Shown: positions 42,436 through 51,728, counted from the first letter of the stretch. The stretch is 57,531 bases of DNA from CAYONM01 sp964405325 (GCA_964405325.1 CAYONM010000002.1:1-57531); one strand, 5' to 3'. Translations and numbers: made by a program. Notes: generated from the letters alone by a model not told the origin.

Positions 42436-45129
42436 TCAAGGCTGCGACTCGTCGTTGCCAGCTCCGGTGACCACGGTCTTTTCTGCCTTGGCCTGGTCGA
42501 TGATGCTGCGGACCTCTTCCTCGCTGGCCGGCGCCGCTTCGACCACGCGATGGCTCAGGCGGACTTCGGCCAGCGGCTGCAAGAGCCCCGGATCGAGCAG
42601 AGGTAGCAGGCGAGCGCGATCCACTGCTGCAACGTGTTCACGATAGCTGAAGATCGCTTCCAGGCTGTCGTGCCGAAGGATGCTGCCGGTATACAAACGC
42701 GCCGCCTGGGTCGGATCCTCGTGGATCAGGCCAGCCTGGGTCAGACAGGCCGATTGCGCCGCGGCCAGCTCACCCGCCCAGTTTTCGGCTGCATCAGCGG
42801 CCCGGAGCTCGATCAGCAGGGTCTGGACCTGCTGATCGACACATTTGCGCACCGCCTCCATATGGGCCTGCGGCACCAGCACAAACAGATGGATCAGGCT
42901 CCGACCGGGATAGGACTTGGTGGTCAGCTGCAGTCGTTGGACACCCCCATCGGCGACCTCGGCCAGGGCGGCCCCCAGGCGGCCATCACGACCGCTGGCA
43001 CCGCCCAGCAGCGCTGCCAGAACCTGAAAATCAGCACGCTGCACATCGCTGACCGGCAACGACCAACCGAAGGCGATGGCAGATTCCGGCTGCAAGCCAC
43101 TGAGATCTATGAAGGTGGGCTTATCGGGAATGGCTGCCAGTGCCGACGGCCGTTTAACCTCGCCACTGGGAATCAACACCGGATCACCCAAGCCCTGCTC
43201 CAGACTCGCCTGGATCGCGGCCTGATCACTGGGACCACCCACCACGGCCACCGCCAAATTGCCACCTTGCAGCAGTTCACCGAGGAACTGCCGCAAGATC
43301 TCATGATCAAGATTGACCAAGGAGGCTTTGGTGCCCAGGGCTTCGCGACCAGCCCAATGCCCCTCCAGCAGAGCACCGCGCAGGCGAGCAGCCAGGCGCT
43401 CGTCCCAGGGCAGGTACTGCGGATCACGCGCCAACTGGGTGTGCATCTGCTGCCGCAACAGGGCAACGCCATCTGCGGCGATGGCCGGCTCGCGAACGCA
43501 GGCGGTCAATCGTGACAGCGCCAAAGGCACTTCCTCGGCGAAACAGGTGACCCAGATGTGGATCGCATCCGCAGCAACCTCTGCCGCCACCCGCATGTTG
43601 GCGCGTTCGGGCTGCTGGCCGATGTCCTGTTGCAGCTTGGCAACCAGCAGTTCGGCCAGCATGGCACTGGCTCCCCGTTGGTGTTCCTGCTCGACCGATG
43701 GCCCACCGCCGAGACTCAGCACCACCGCGGCAATGCCGGTGTCGATGTTCTGAACCACTAGTCGCAGCCCATTATCAAAAGTATTACGCCGCGGCGGCAC
43801 GGTGCTGAGCGCCGGCGGCACCGGCACTTGGCTGACATCGGACTGATCGTTCTGCTCCGGCGTCAACAGTACCCGAGTCAAGCGTTGCCGTTGCAGGTAC
43901 TGGACCATGACCCGTCGCAGGGCGCTGGCATCCACCTGTGCCAGACGCTCGGGCAGATCATCACCCCAGTCCGGCTGGCTGAGGGCCAATTCCCAACGAC
44001 AGAGGTCCTCGGCGATCTGCGCGCCATTGCGCGCCAAGTACCCATGTCGCAGGCGCCGGACCGCGGCTACCAGGGCCGCCTCCCAGTTATAAGACTCGCC
44101 ACGCAACTCGCCGAGCACTTCGTTGATCGCTGCCAAGGCCCGATTGGCCTGTTCCGATCGGACCTGATAGCTGATTTCGAAATAACCAGGCCGCCCCACC
44201 GATGCGACATTGTGCACCGCCAAGCGCTCCACCAGCTGCTCGTTCTCCAGCACCTGGCGCAGGCGCGAACCCGGCGCATCCAGGGCACTCGCCAGAGCCG
44301 CCAGGGCGGTCTGGTCACCATGCTGCAAAGGCACGGTGCGGAAGGCCAGGTGCACCCGCTGCCGTGGCACCCGCGCCGTCTCCGAACGCTGGCGCGGGCC
44401 GTACTGCGGCGGCTCCTCGGGCACGACACTGCGGTTGTAGCTGCCCTCAGGAAAATACGCGAAGGCGGAACGGACCACGGCCCGGATCCGCGTGGTATCG
44501 ACATTGCCAACCACCACCACCACTACGTTGGGCGCCGTATATCGACGCACCAGATAACGATGCACGTCGCTCTGCTGGAGCGCCAACAGCGCGTCGCGCC
44601 GACCGAGTACCGGCAAACGTGCCGGATGCTGCTGGTAGACCGTACCGTCGACCAGCAGGCGAGCCAGATGATCCGGATCGATCAGGAGGCGGTCCTGTTC
44701 CAGCAGCAGGCGCTCGCGTTCCCGCTGCAGCGCGGCCTCACTGACCTCGGTACCCCGCAACAACAGCGCCAAGGCGCGAATGGCATCATCGACATGAGCA
44801 GTTGTGGTCTGCAAGCGGTAGGTGCTGCCAGCGACCTCGGTCCGGTATTCGAACTGCGAGCCGGTACGCCGGGTCATGGAACGGACCTCAGTGGGCGCGT
44901 GGTGCACTTGGATACGCTGCGCTAGGGCGCTGACCCCCGTACCAAGCAGCTGCTCTTCGTACACCGGACCGGAACGGACCAAGGCCTGCACCGTCACCAC
45001 CGGTGTCGCATGGCGCTCGGCGACAATCACGGTCAGACCCGATGGCGCCACAAAGCGGCTGATGGTCTGCGCGTGGACGACGGCAGGCAACACCAGCAGC
45101 AGCAAAAGGGCGGCGCCCAGAGCGTGCAC
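42436..45129 (-). CDS. M16 (insulinase-like) double-domain protein lacking the catalytic zinc motif
   Basis: The protein has 897 residues. A GTG at 45129 with a gaggag site gives a signal peptide (VHALGAALLLLLVLPAVVHAQ), so it should be periplasmic. The M16 fold is clear twice: GLTVIVAERHATPVVTVQAL with ...PNVVVVVVGNVD, and NGLRLVVQNIDTGIAAVVLS with GGNLAVAVVGG. At the place of the HxxEH zinc site the first half has GTGVSALAQRIQ and the second GASAMLAELL, so neither can be a normal metallopeptidase. Inactive M16 subunits usually pair with an active one, and none is in this window. It is followed upstream by rseP on the same strand. Confidence 0.85.
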   Translation of the reverse strand: MHALGAALLLLLVLPAVVHAQTISRFVAPSGLTVIVAERHATPVVTVQALVRSGPVYEEQLLGTGVSALAQRIQVHHAPTEVRSMTRRTGSQFEYRTEVAGSTYRLQTTTAHVDDAIRALALLLRGTEVSEAALQRERERLLLEQDRLLIDPDHLARLLVDGTVYQQHPARLPVLGRRDALLALQQSDVHRYLVRRYTAPNVVVVVVGNVDTTRIRAVVRSAFAYFPEGSYNRSVVPEEPPQYGPRQRSETARVPRQRVHLAFRTVPLQHGDQTALAALASALDAPGSRLRQVLENEQLVERLAVHNVASVGRPGYFEISYQVRSEQANRALAAINEVLGELRGESYNWEAALVAAVRRLRHGYLARNGAQIAEDLCRWELALSQPDWGDDLPERLAQVDASALRRVMVQYLQRQRLTRVLLTPEQNDQSDVSQVPVPPALSTVPPRRNTFDNGLRLVVQNIDTGIAAVVLSLGGGPSVEQEHQRGASAMLAELLVAKLQQDIGQQPERANMRVAAEVAADAIHIWVTCFAEEVPLALSRLTACVREPAIAADGVALLRQQMHTQLARDPQYLPWDERLAARLRGALLEGHWAGREALGTKASLVNLDHEILRQFLGELLQGGNLAVAVVGGPSDQAAIQASLEQGLGDPVLIPSGEVKRPSALAAIPDKPTFIDLSGLQPESAIAFGWSLPVSDVQRADFQVLAALLGGASGRDGRLGAALAEVADGGVQRLQLTTKSYPGRSLIHLFVLVPQAHMEAVRKCVDQQVQTLLIELRAADAAENWAGELAAAQSACLTQAGLIHEDPTQAARLYTGSILRHDSLEAIFSYREHVAAVDRARLLPLLDPGLLQPLAEVRLSHRVVEAAPASEEEVRSIIDQAKAEKTVVTGAGNDESQP

Positions 45130-45324
45130 GTAGACTCCTCGGTCATCCCTGTCCACGGTCGGTAGCGGCGAATCGAAGCTGGCAGGGAGCAGCGCCGGAG
45201 CCGGAAAAATCAAGCAGAACCCGCGTTTGGGGCAGTGACAATCATAACGTCAAATCGAGATCAGTGCAAGGCAAGCAAAGCGGCATTCAGGTGTTTTTCT
45301 GTTCCGACCGCCCGTTCTGGCCGA

Positions 45325-47520
45325 TTACAGGCGATTAACGATATCATTGCCGATCACGTACAGCATCAGGCTGACCACCAGGGCGAAGCCGCACCAATTC
45401 AAGGCTTCCTGTACCCGCAGTGGCACCGGTCGGCGGATGATGATTTCGACGAACAGGAACAGCAGTTGACCACCATCGACGATGGGAATCGGCAGCAGGT
45501 TGATCAGGAACAGATTCAGACCGATCAGCGCGACCAACTTCAAAAAACTGGAAAAACCCAGGTATTCGAAGCGCGCGCTCAGCTCGGAGAAAATACCGAT
45601 CGGCCCCTGCAGACTCTTGGAGGCGTCGATGCCGCCATCCTCCTTGGCCTGGAAGAAGCGCGGAATCAACGTCAGTGTGGTGGTGATCATCTGCACCGTC
45701 TCGTCGTTGGCGTAGCTGAAGGCCTCGGTCCAGCTGCTGAGCTGATAGGGCACCTCTTCCGGCAGCAGCGCCAGGGCCAGACCCGGCGAGGCCGGCGTTA
45801 CCGGCAACCATTCGGCGCTGGCATCGCTGCGGAGCACCACCAGGGCCGAACGACCATCACGCGCCACTCCTGGCGCCGTGCTGATCCAGTCGCCGGCTTG
45901 CAGCCGCTGCAGGGCAACCCGTCCAGAAGCCGACAAGCGGCGCACGTTCACGAATCGGGAATGCAACTCGCCGTCCTGACCCAGCGTTTCCACGGTCAAA
46001 CCGGTCCCACCTGCCTCCAGCGGCGTGGCCACCCGCGCGCCGGCCAAGCCCTGGAACACGCTGGGAGGACCAGATAGGCCGAAGAGCTTGTTGATCAGGC
46101 GCATCAGCATCATCGGCCGCTCGGAGCGGCTCAGTTGATGCCAATCGCCATCAACAAAGGGCAGCAAGCGTTGCTCAGCATCAGCCAGACGCAGCAGGCG
46201 GGTCGCGGCCGGATCGAAATCGATATCCACCACGCCGTCGCCCGCGCGCAGACCGGCCTGGGCCAGCGGCGACTCGTCCTGACCGAGCGCCGGCGGCAGC
46301 GCCGGCAACTGGCCACCGGCCAGATGACTCATGGCGATGCCGATCATCAACTGGCCGCTCCGCGCATCGAAGGCGGCCGGTAATTCCACCGCCTGCTCCT
46401 GCCAACCGTCATCCTGCCAGCGCATCAGGCGCAATCGGGCCTGCTGTCCTTCAGCCACCGCCTGCCGGAGCAGGGCCTTGAAGTGCGCACCAGAGCTGAC
46501 GGTCTGATCGTTCACCGCCAGGATTACATCACCCGGCTGCAGACCAGCCTGGGCGGCAGGACGATCCTCCAACACCTCGACCACCAACACTGGCAGGCCG
46601 AGCCCGGCCGCCAGCAGATCGGCGCCACTGGCCAGATCGCCGGCATACCGGAAACGGGCCTGCCGCTCCTCGCCGCCACGGGCCAAGGTGACCGTGATCT
46701 CCTGGCCGACATGCGGCACCAGTTGCTCCAAAACATCCTGTCCCAGACGCTGGTCAAAACGCTGATCACCAACAGCAACCAGGCGCTCGCCGGGCTGTGG
46801 CGCCTGCTCTGGCGCCTCCTGAAGACCGACCGCCCCCAGGATGGTCAGGCCCTGAGCCGGCCGAATACCCAGGTCAGGTCGGCCGAGTTGCGGGTCGTAT
46901 TCCAGATGGACGGGACCACCATCCGCTGGCAGCTGCAACTGCTGGCCATCGCGCTCGATGCGCATGGCGATCGGCTGCTTGCTGTCCGCCGCCAGGCTCT
47001 TCATCAGCATGTCCTGGTAGCTGCGGACCCGCTCGCCGTTGACGCTGATGATGCGATCACCGCGGTTCAGCCCCAGGCGCCAGGCCGCGGTCTCCAGGCG
47101 ACCGCCAGCTTCATCCTGCACGTATTGCTGCAATTCGCCCACCACCGGCGGAAACACCGGCACCCCATACCAAGCCAGAGCGACCAGGATCAGGTAGCTG
47201 GAGACAAGATTGAACAACACGCCACCAAACAGGATCGCCGCCCGCCAGGCCGGATGCTTGCGCACGAAGCTGCGTTCGTCCGCATCATCCACGGCGCGAC
47301 CAGGCACGTCCTCCTGGCCCAACATTTTGACGTAGCCACCCACCGGCAGCAGCGACAGGGCGTATTCGGTCTCGCCGATCTGCTTCGACCAGATCACCGG
47401 GCCCATACCGATGGAAAAGGTGTCCACCCGGACCCCCGCCCACTTGGCGAACACGAAATGGCCCAGCTCATGGATAAAAATGACGAAGGCGAAGCCCAAC
47501 AGGGCGATCAGATAGGTCAT
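45325..47520 (-). CDS. rseP: RseP-family site-2 intramembrane zinc metalloprotease, enlarged
   Basis: The protein has 731 residues against about 450 in typical RseP. The first helix carries the active site FVIFIHELGHFVFAKWAG (HExxH), followed by FSIGMGPVIW and LPVGGYVKMLGQED. The last third has the second metal motif NLFLINLLPIPIVDGGQLLF (NxxPxPxxDG) and a final helix. Between them lie three PDZ-like segments, around AAWRLGLNRGDRIISVNGE, RPAAQAGLQPGDVILAVND and SPLAQAGLRAGDGVVDIDF, plus a ~100-residue unique region. It cleaves membrane proteins such as anti-sigma factors in known systems. The target here is unknown. Confidence 0.92.
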   Translation of the reverse strand: MTYLIALLGFAFVIFIHELGHFVFAKWAGVRVDTFSIGMGPVIWSKQIGETEYALSLLPVGGYVKMLGQEDVPGRAVDDADERSFVRKHPAWRAAILFGGVLFNLVSSYLILVALAWYGVPVFPPVVGELQQYVQDEAGGRLETAAWRLGLNRGDRIISVNGERVRSYQDMLMKSLAADSKQPIAMRIERDGQQLQLPADGGPVHLEYDPQLGRPDLGIRPAQGLTILGAVGLQEAPEQAPQPGERLVAVGDQRFDQRLGQDVLEQLVPHVGQEITVTLARGGEERQARFRYAGDLASGADLLAAGLGLPVLVVEVLEDRPAAQAGLQPGDVILAVNDQTVSSGAHFKALLRQAVAEGQQARLRLMRWQDDGWQEQAVELPAAFDARSGQLMIGIAMSHLAGGQLPALPPALGQDESPLAQAGLRAGDGVVDIDFDPAATRLLRLADAEQRLLPFVDGDWHQLSRSERPMMLMRLINKLFGLSGPPSVFQGLAGARVATPLEAGGTGLTVETLGQDGELHSRFVNVRRLSASGRVALQRLQAGDWISTAPGVARDGRSALVVLRSDASAEWLPVTPASPGLALALLPEEVPYQLSSWTEAFSYANDETVQMITTTLTLIPRFFQAKEDGGIDASKSLQGPIGIFSELSARFEYLGFSSFLKLVALIGLNLFLINLLPIPIVDGGQLLFLFVEIIIRRPVPLRVQEALNWCGFALVVSLMLYVIGNDIVNRL

Positions 47521-47622
47521 GCGCGCTCTCTTCTTCTGGAGCAGATCATATCGGAGGCGAAGCGTCGCAGGACCAGCAGCCGATCCAACTGGAAATACAG
47601 CCAGTTCCATCAGGCTATCCGT

Positions 47623-49242
47623 ATGACGACGGCCCCGGCTTTTCTGCAGCGCATGCACGCGGTGTTCGCCTCCGAACGCAGCAATCAATTCCTGCTGACC
47701 GGCAATATCCACGATCTGGTCGACGCCAGCTCCCTTCAGCCGGAAACCGAACCCTTTCTCCCCCTGTCGGTCTTCCTGCGCGAACGGCTGCGCAGCCGCG
47801 GTCACGTGGTCCTGCGTTATCACATCGGCTACGGCATCCGCGCCAGCCAGGCTGATCTGCGGCAGCTGGAACGGGCCTGGCCAACCCCGCGCCTGTTCAG
47901 CAAGCAGGTCGCACGCGCCCGCACCGATCCAGCCGAAGCCCTGGCCCTGCTGGAAGAATGCACCCGCCTGCACCTGGGTGGTCCCGTCAGTGTGCTCATC
48001 GAACACGCCGACTTGCTGTTCCCGGCCGGCGAAGCCGGCAGCCTGGGCGACGCCGATCGTCGGCGTCTGGCGGTGATGCGCGACTGGCTGGCTGACGCCC
48101 GCTTCATGCAGCACAATGGCGTGCTGGTGCTGCTGACCGAAACCGCTGGCGGCATCAATGCCCGCCTGAGCAGCATGCCGACCCTGACCCACATCGAGCT
48201 CCCGCTGCCGGACCTGGCCGATCGCCAGAGCTACCTGCAGCATCTCAGCGACACCGATCTGCCGCCGCATATCGCCGAGCTGAGCGCCGGCATGAGCCTG
48301 CTGAACCTGCGCAGCCTGCACCGTGAGCAGGCCTGGCAGGGCCGGACCATCGGCCGCACCGAGGTTTTGAGCGAGGTCAACCGGCTGCTGCGGGCCCGCA
48401 TCGGCGAGCATCTGGACATTGTCGAACCGTCTTACGATCTGGATGCGGTGCTGGGCAACCGCGCCCTGAAGGCCGAGCTGCAGCGCCTGACCCGTCTGGT
48501 GGACAACGGTGATCCGAACCTGTGCCCGGTCGGTCTTCTGGTTGCCGGACCCAACGGCTGCGGCAAGACCTGGATTTTTTCCGCTTGGGCCGCCAGCTGC
48601 CAACGGGTAGTGGTCAGCCTGAAGAATCTGCGTGGCAGTTATTTTGGCGAAACCGATCGCATCTTCGAACGAGTCCGCCAGGTGCTGGAGCGCCTGGGCC
48701 AGGTGATTGTGCTGATCGACGAAGCGGACACCCAGTTCGCCGCTCCAGGCAAGGACAGCCACAGCACCGAGGACCGGCTGTTCGGCCACCTGATCCGACT
48801 GATGGGCGAGCCGGCCAATCGCGGCCAGATCATCTGGGTGCTGCTGACCGCCCGGCCCGAACGCCTGGCCCCGGACTTGAAGCGCTCCGGCCGCGCCGGC
48901 CTGCATCTGCCGGTGTTCGATCCCGAGGACGAAGATCATCTGCCGTTCATCGCGCGTCTACTCCAAGCCCTGAGCCTGGACTGGGCCCAACTGGACCGCG
49001 CCGAACAGGTGGACCTCCAGCAGCGCTGCGAACAGCTGAGCGCCGCCGATTATCACGAGATCGGCATCCGCCTACAAACCGAACTGGCTCTGGGTGAAAC
49101 CGCCGAATTACCGCTATTGCACCGGATTTTGGCGGACCAACGGCCCTCACGACAGGATCCCGCCCGCCTGGAACAGGCTCGCCAAGCGGTCGCCCACTGT
49201 AGTCGTCGGGAATTGCTACCAGCCAGCTGGCGGGATGATTAG
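47623..49242 (+). CDS. AAA-family ATPase with an N-terminal degenerate ATPase-like domain
   Basis: The protein has 539 residues. The C-terminal half is an AAA module: Walker A AGPNGCGKT near residue 310, Walker B VIVLIDEADT near 361, sensor-1-like WVLLTARPERL and a distal arginine pair (LKRSGRAGLHLP). The N-terminal half (SNQFLLTGNIHDLVDASSLQ and on, with VSVLIEHADLLFP and GVLVLLTETAGGIN) resembles an ATPase core that has lost its P-loop. The family may be a substrate remodelling or transport ATPase. ATG 47623 is the first methionine of the compact protein. Its start is 102 bp from rseP, divergently. The downstream DNA is a repeat block. Confidence 0.8.
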   Translation: MTTAPAFLQRMHAVFASERSNQFLLTGNIHDLVDASSLQPETEPFLPLSVFLRERLRSRGHVVLRYHIGYGIRASQADLRQLERAWPTPRLFSKQVARARTDPAEALALLEECTRLHLGGPVSVLIEHADLLFPAGEAGSLGDADRRRLAVMRDWLADARFMQHNGVLVLLTETAGGINARLSSMPTLTHIELPLPDLADRQSYLQHLSDTDLPPHIAELSAGMSLLNLRSLHREQAWQGRTIGRTEVLSEVNRLLRARIGEHLDIVEPSYDLDAVLGNRALKAELQRLTRLVDNGDPNLCPVGLLVAGPNGCGKTWIFSAWAASCQRVVVSLKNLRGSYFGETDRIFERVRQVLERLGQVIVLIDEADTQFAAPGKDSHSTEDRLFGHLIRLMGEPANRGQIIWVLLTARPERLAPDLKRSGRAGLHLPVFDPEDEDHLPFIARLLQALSLDWAQLDRAEQVDLQQRCEQLSAADYHEIGIRLQTELALGETAELPLLHRILADQRPSRQDPARLEQARQAVAHCSRRELLPASWRDD

Positions 49243-49267
49243 AAGCTGAGGCTGCGAGAACTTCGTA

Positions 49268-49407
49268 AAGGTAGCAGATCGCGCAGAGATTTTGTCGATC
49301 CTTCAAGGCGCGAAGAGTGAGCATATCGAGCATATGTGAGCGATAAGCAACGCAGAAGGGCGGCAAAAGATCAAGCGAAATGTAATGTTTATTTTTTGAC
49401 GGGCCCT
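49268..49407. repeat. ~155-bp palindromic dispersed repeat (copy C, left end divergent)
   Basis: From gcagatcgcgcagag to gacgggccct the sequence matches copy B almost base for base. The left terminal inverted repeat is altered or replaced: aggctgcgagaacttcgtaaaggta resembles but does not match agggtgcggaaagaaataaacgtta. It is inserted or fused between two pieces that also occur around 18354-18507. Confidence 0.85.
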
Positions 49408-49419
49408 AAGAGCCGAAAG

Positions 49420-49469
49420 CCGGGCGCCGACCACTATAATCGAACCCGTGGGTTCCGGGCGGCGCCCGG
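49420..49469. repeat. Structured ggcgcc hairpin, copy 2
   Basis: The 10-bp stem ccgggcgccg / cggcgcccgg encloses exactly 30 nt with the inner hairpin gaacccgtgggttc, as at 18455-18504. The tetraloop changes from cgcg to cgtg and the single-stranded part from accgatacgatt to accactataatc, while both stems are kept. Confidence 0.75.
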
Positions 49470-49554
49470 TTTGTAGCCTGTTTGGACGTTTTTTGAAGAG
49501 ACCTGATGGTCTGCTCTTTGAAGAACTTGCTTTGGAAACAAGCGCAGCCCTGCC

Positions 49555-50301
49555 TTAAACCACCACCACCTTGACGCCACTTTCAGCCAGGATCCGTCGC
49601 TCGCCCTCGGCGATGCCGTCGTCGGTGATCACCGTGTCGATCTGGTCCCAGCCGCACAGACGCAGGTTGCCCTGGCGGCGGAATTTCCGGCTGTCGACCA
49701 ACAACACCAGGCGCTTGGCGATGCGCATCAACTGCTGCTCGGCGCCAATCACCAGACTGTCATCGTTGTAGATACCGCGTTCGTCCAGGCTCTGGGCACT
49801 CATGAAAAAGGTCGTGCAGCTGAAATTGCTGGCGTAACTGCCATCGAAAGGGTCGAGCACCGCGCCACGATCACGATCAATCTCCCCGGGCACCAGTATC
49901 ACGCGACACCGCTCACCAGCGATGAGCCGATTGGCCAGAGGAAAGGAGTTGGTCAGCACCGTGACCCGGCGGTTGGCCAGCTGATCACCCATCTGGAAGG
50001 TGGTCGAGCCAGCATCGATGGCAACGGTGTCCTCGTCCGCGACCAGGGCCGCGGCGGTCCGCGCCAGGCGACGCTTCACGCTCCGTGCCGGGGCGTCGTG
50101 ATAGGGCTCGTAGCCACGTTCCGGTAGCGGCTGCGCGCCCCCGCGCACCCGGCGGATACGGCCCTGCTGATCCAGCTTGGCCAGGTCACGACGAATCGTG
50201 GCCTCGCTGGCAGCCAGCTCACGACACAACAGATGAATGCCAGTGGCGCCATGGGCACGGACCAGCTGTTCGATACGGAGATGGCGTTCAGCTTCGAGCA
50301 T
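49555..50301 (-). CDS. DeoR-family transcriptional regulator
   Basis: The protein has 248 residues. The N-terminal DeoR helix-turn-helix (GIHLLCRELAASEATIRRDL, then LDQQGRIRRVRGGA) is followed by the C-terminal sugar-phosphate sensor domain with DTVAIDAGSTTFQMGDQL, VTVLTNSFPLANRL, LVLLVDSRKF and VITDDGI. Family members repress sugar operons and respond to phosphorylated sugars. ATG 50301 is preferred to one 10 codons upstream because it gives the family-length start MLEAERHLRIEQLV, though no strong ribosome site is seen. It is divergent from the PHP-aldolase-dehydrogenase operon (156 bp apart) and probably controls it. Confidence 0.92.
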   Translation of the reverse strand: MLEAERHLRIEQLVRAHGATGIHLLCRELAASEATIRRDLAKLDQQGRIRRVRGGAQPLPERGYEPYHDAPARSVKRRLARTAAALVADEDTVAIDAGSTTFQMGDQLANRRVTVLTNSFPLANRLIAGERCRVILVPGEIDRDRGAVLDPFDGSYASNFSCTTFFMSAQSLDERGIYNDDSLVIGAEQQLMRIAKRLVLLVDSRKFRRQGNLRLCGWDQIDTVITDDGIAEGERRILAESGVKVVVV

Positions 50302-50457
50302 GACCAAACAGACTAGCAAGGCATTAATCATCAGTCAAGTAAGTTCGATCACAATCAATCACATCTTCGCGCTTCATCTATCGATTACGCGCTGTTTGCT
50401 TGCCATGGTGGCCCGCAAAGCCATACTGAAGATCGAATTTGATCAAAAGGACCGCCC
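50302..50457. promoter_or_regulatory. Divergent regulatory region between the DeoR regulator and the PHP operon
   Basis: This AT-richer 156-bp stretch has repeated gatca/tgatc-type half sites: cgatcacaatcaatcaca near 50346, atcgattacgc near 50379 and the inverted pair gatcgaatttgatc near 50431. These are plausible operators for the DeoR protein. The PHP gene has an aagga ribosome site at about 50447. No convincing -35/-10 pair could be fixed. Confidence 0.45.
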
Positions 50458-51726
50458 ATGAGCACCGCCACCGATCTCGCGCAGCTGGAGTCCCAGCTCA
50501 ACAGCTTCGACCACACCCGCCGCGACGCCGCGCTGCAAGAGCTGACCGCTGAGCACAGCCAGGACCTGCCGGCCACTCGCGCCTGGGTCAACCTGCACTG
50601 CCACAGCTTCTACAGCTACAACGGCTACGGCCTGTCCCCCGCCGGCATCGTCTGGATGGCCAAGAAACTCGGCCTGGCCATGGTCGGGCTGGTGGACTTC
50701 GACGTGCTCGATGGCGTCGACGAGTTCCATGCTGCCGGTCGCCTGTTGGGCGTACGCACCATCGCCGGCATGGAGACGCGCGCCTACGTACCCAGCTTCG
50801 CCAGCCGCGAGATCAATTCACCGGGCGAACCCGGCATCACCTACCACATGGGCGCGGGTTTCATCAGCTCGCAGATAGACGATCCGCAGGCTCACGCCAT
50901 CGCCCAGGACCTGGCTGCCCGCTCGCGCAGCCGCAACCTGGCCCTGCTGGCCAAGGTGAACGAATTCCTGACCCCGATCAGCCTGGATTACGAGCAGGAC
51001 GTGCTGCCCTTGACCCCAGCCGGTAATGCCACCGAACGGCATATCTGTCAGGCTTACCAGCAAAAAGCGGAACGGTGCTTCCCCGAAACCGAGGCCCGCG
51101 CCGCCTTCTGGCAGGAGCAACTCGGCTGCGATGTCAGCGACATCCTGAACGATCCGGCCAAGCTGCAGGGTCTGATCCGCTCCAAAACCATGAAGCGCGG
51201 TGGCGTCGGTTATCAACAGCCTGATCAGGACACCTTCCCGGAGCTGTCGGTAATCAACGATTTCAGCAAGCGGCTGAACGGCATCCCGATGCAGACCTGG
51301 CTGGACGGCACCTCCCAGGGCGAGCAGGACATCGAGGAATTGATGGACTTGATGGCCGCCGACGGTGTGTGCGCATTGAACATCGTGCCGGATCGCAATT
51401 GGAACATCGCCGACGCCGCCACCAAGGCGCGCAAGGTGCAGGAACTCCACGCCATCGTCGAACGCTGTGATGCGCGCGGTTGGCCGATCTGCGTCGGCAC
51501 CGAACTGAATGCGCCTGGCCTAAAATTCGTCGACGACTTCGACGCGCCAGAACTGGCCCCCGTGGTGGACAGCTTCCGCCGCGGTGCCCACATCCTGTAC
51601 GGCCACTCGGTGGCCCTGGCCCTGGACCAGCCTGGTTACCGGCAGCATCCCGGCAGCATAACCGAGAAAAACGACCATTTCGAGAATCTCTGCAAGCAGC
51701 ACCAAAGCCTGCCCGAAAGGAAATGA
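50458..51726 (+). CDS. PHP-domain metal-dependent hydrolase-like protein
   Basis: The protein has 422 residues. The PHP signature appears as WVNLHCHSFYSYNGYGLSPA (HxH metal pair), then GLAMVGLVDFDVLDGVDEFH and VRTIAGMETRAYVP (catalytic-domain glutamate), with GTELNAPGLKFVDDF and a late histidine (ILYGHSVAL). The PHP fold gives phosphatases and phosphoesterases, so hydrolysis of a phosphorylated sugar is likely but unproven. The long middle insertion (about residues 150-290) is not recognised. It is the first gene of the operon, followed 2 nt later by the aldolase. Confidence 0.8.
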   Translation: MSTATDLAQLESQLNSFDHTRRDAALQELTAEHSQDLPATRAWVNLHCHSFYSYNGYGLSPAGIVWMAKKLGLAMVGLVDFDVLDGVDEFHAAGRLLGVRTIAGMETRAYVPSFASREINSPGEPGITYHMGAGFISSQIDDPQAHAIAQDLAARSRSRNLALLAKVNEFLTPISLDYEQDVLPLTPAGNATERHICQAYQQKAERCFPETEARAAFWQEQLGCDVSDILNDPAKLQGLIRSKTMKRGGVGYQQPDQDTFPELSVINDFSKRLNGIPMQTWLDGTSQGEQDIEELMDLMAADGVCALNIVPDRNWNIADAATKARKVQELHAIVERCDARGWPICVGTELNAPGLKFVDDFDAPELAPVVDSFRRGAHILYGHSVALALDQPGYRQHPGSITEKNDHFENLCKQHQSLPERK

Positions 51727-51728
51727 AC

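Larger units (their letters stand above)
49243..49554. other. 312-bp intergenic repeat block downstream of the AAA ATPase
   Basis: There is no gene. It is made of the left arm of the 18357-type hairpin, the body of the ~155-bp palindromic repeat and copy 2 of the ggcgcc hairpin, followed by about 80 bp without a recognisable feature before the deoR-family stop at 49555. Confidence 0.7.

Noticed and set aside
18452..49469. ggcgcc hairpins as integron attC sites
   Set aside because: The paired arms do not show the conserved attC core sites and no integrase or gene-cassette array is nearby.
50458..51726. PHP gene as a DNA polymerase III/X component
   Set aside because: There is no polymerase domain, and the neighbours are a sugar aldolase, a dehydrogenase and a DeoR regulator, so a metabolic hydrolase fits better.
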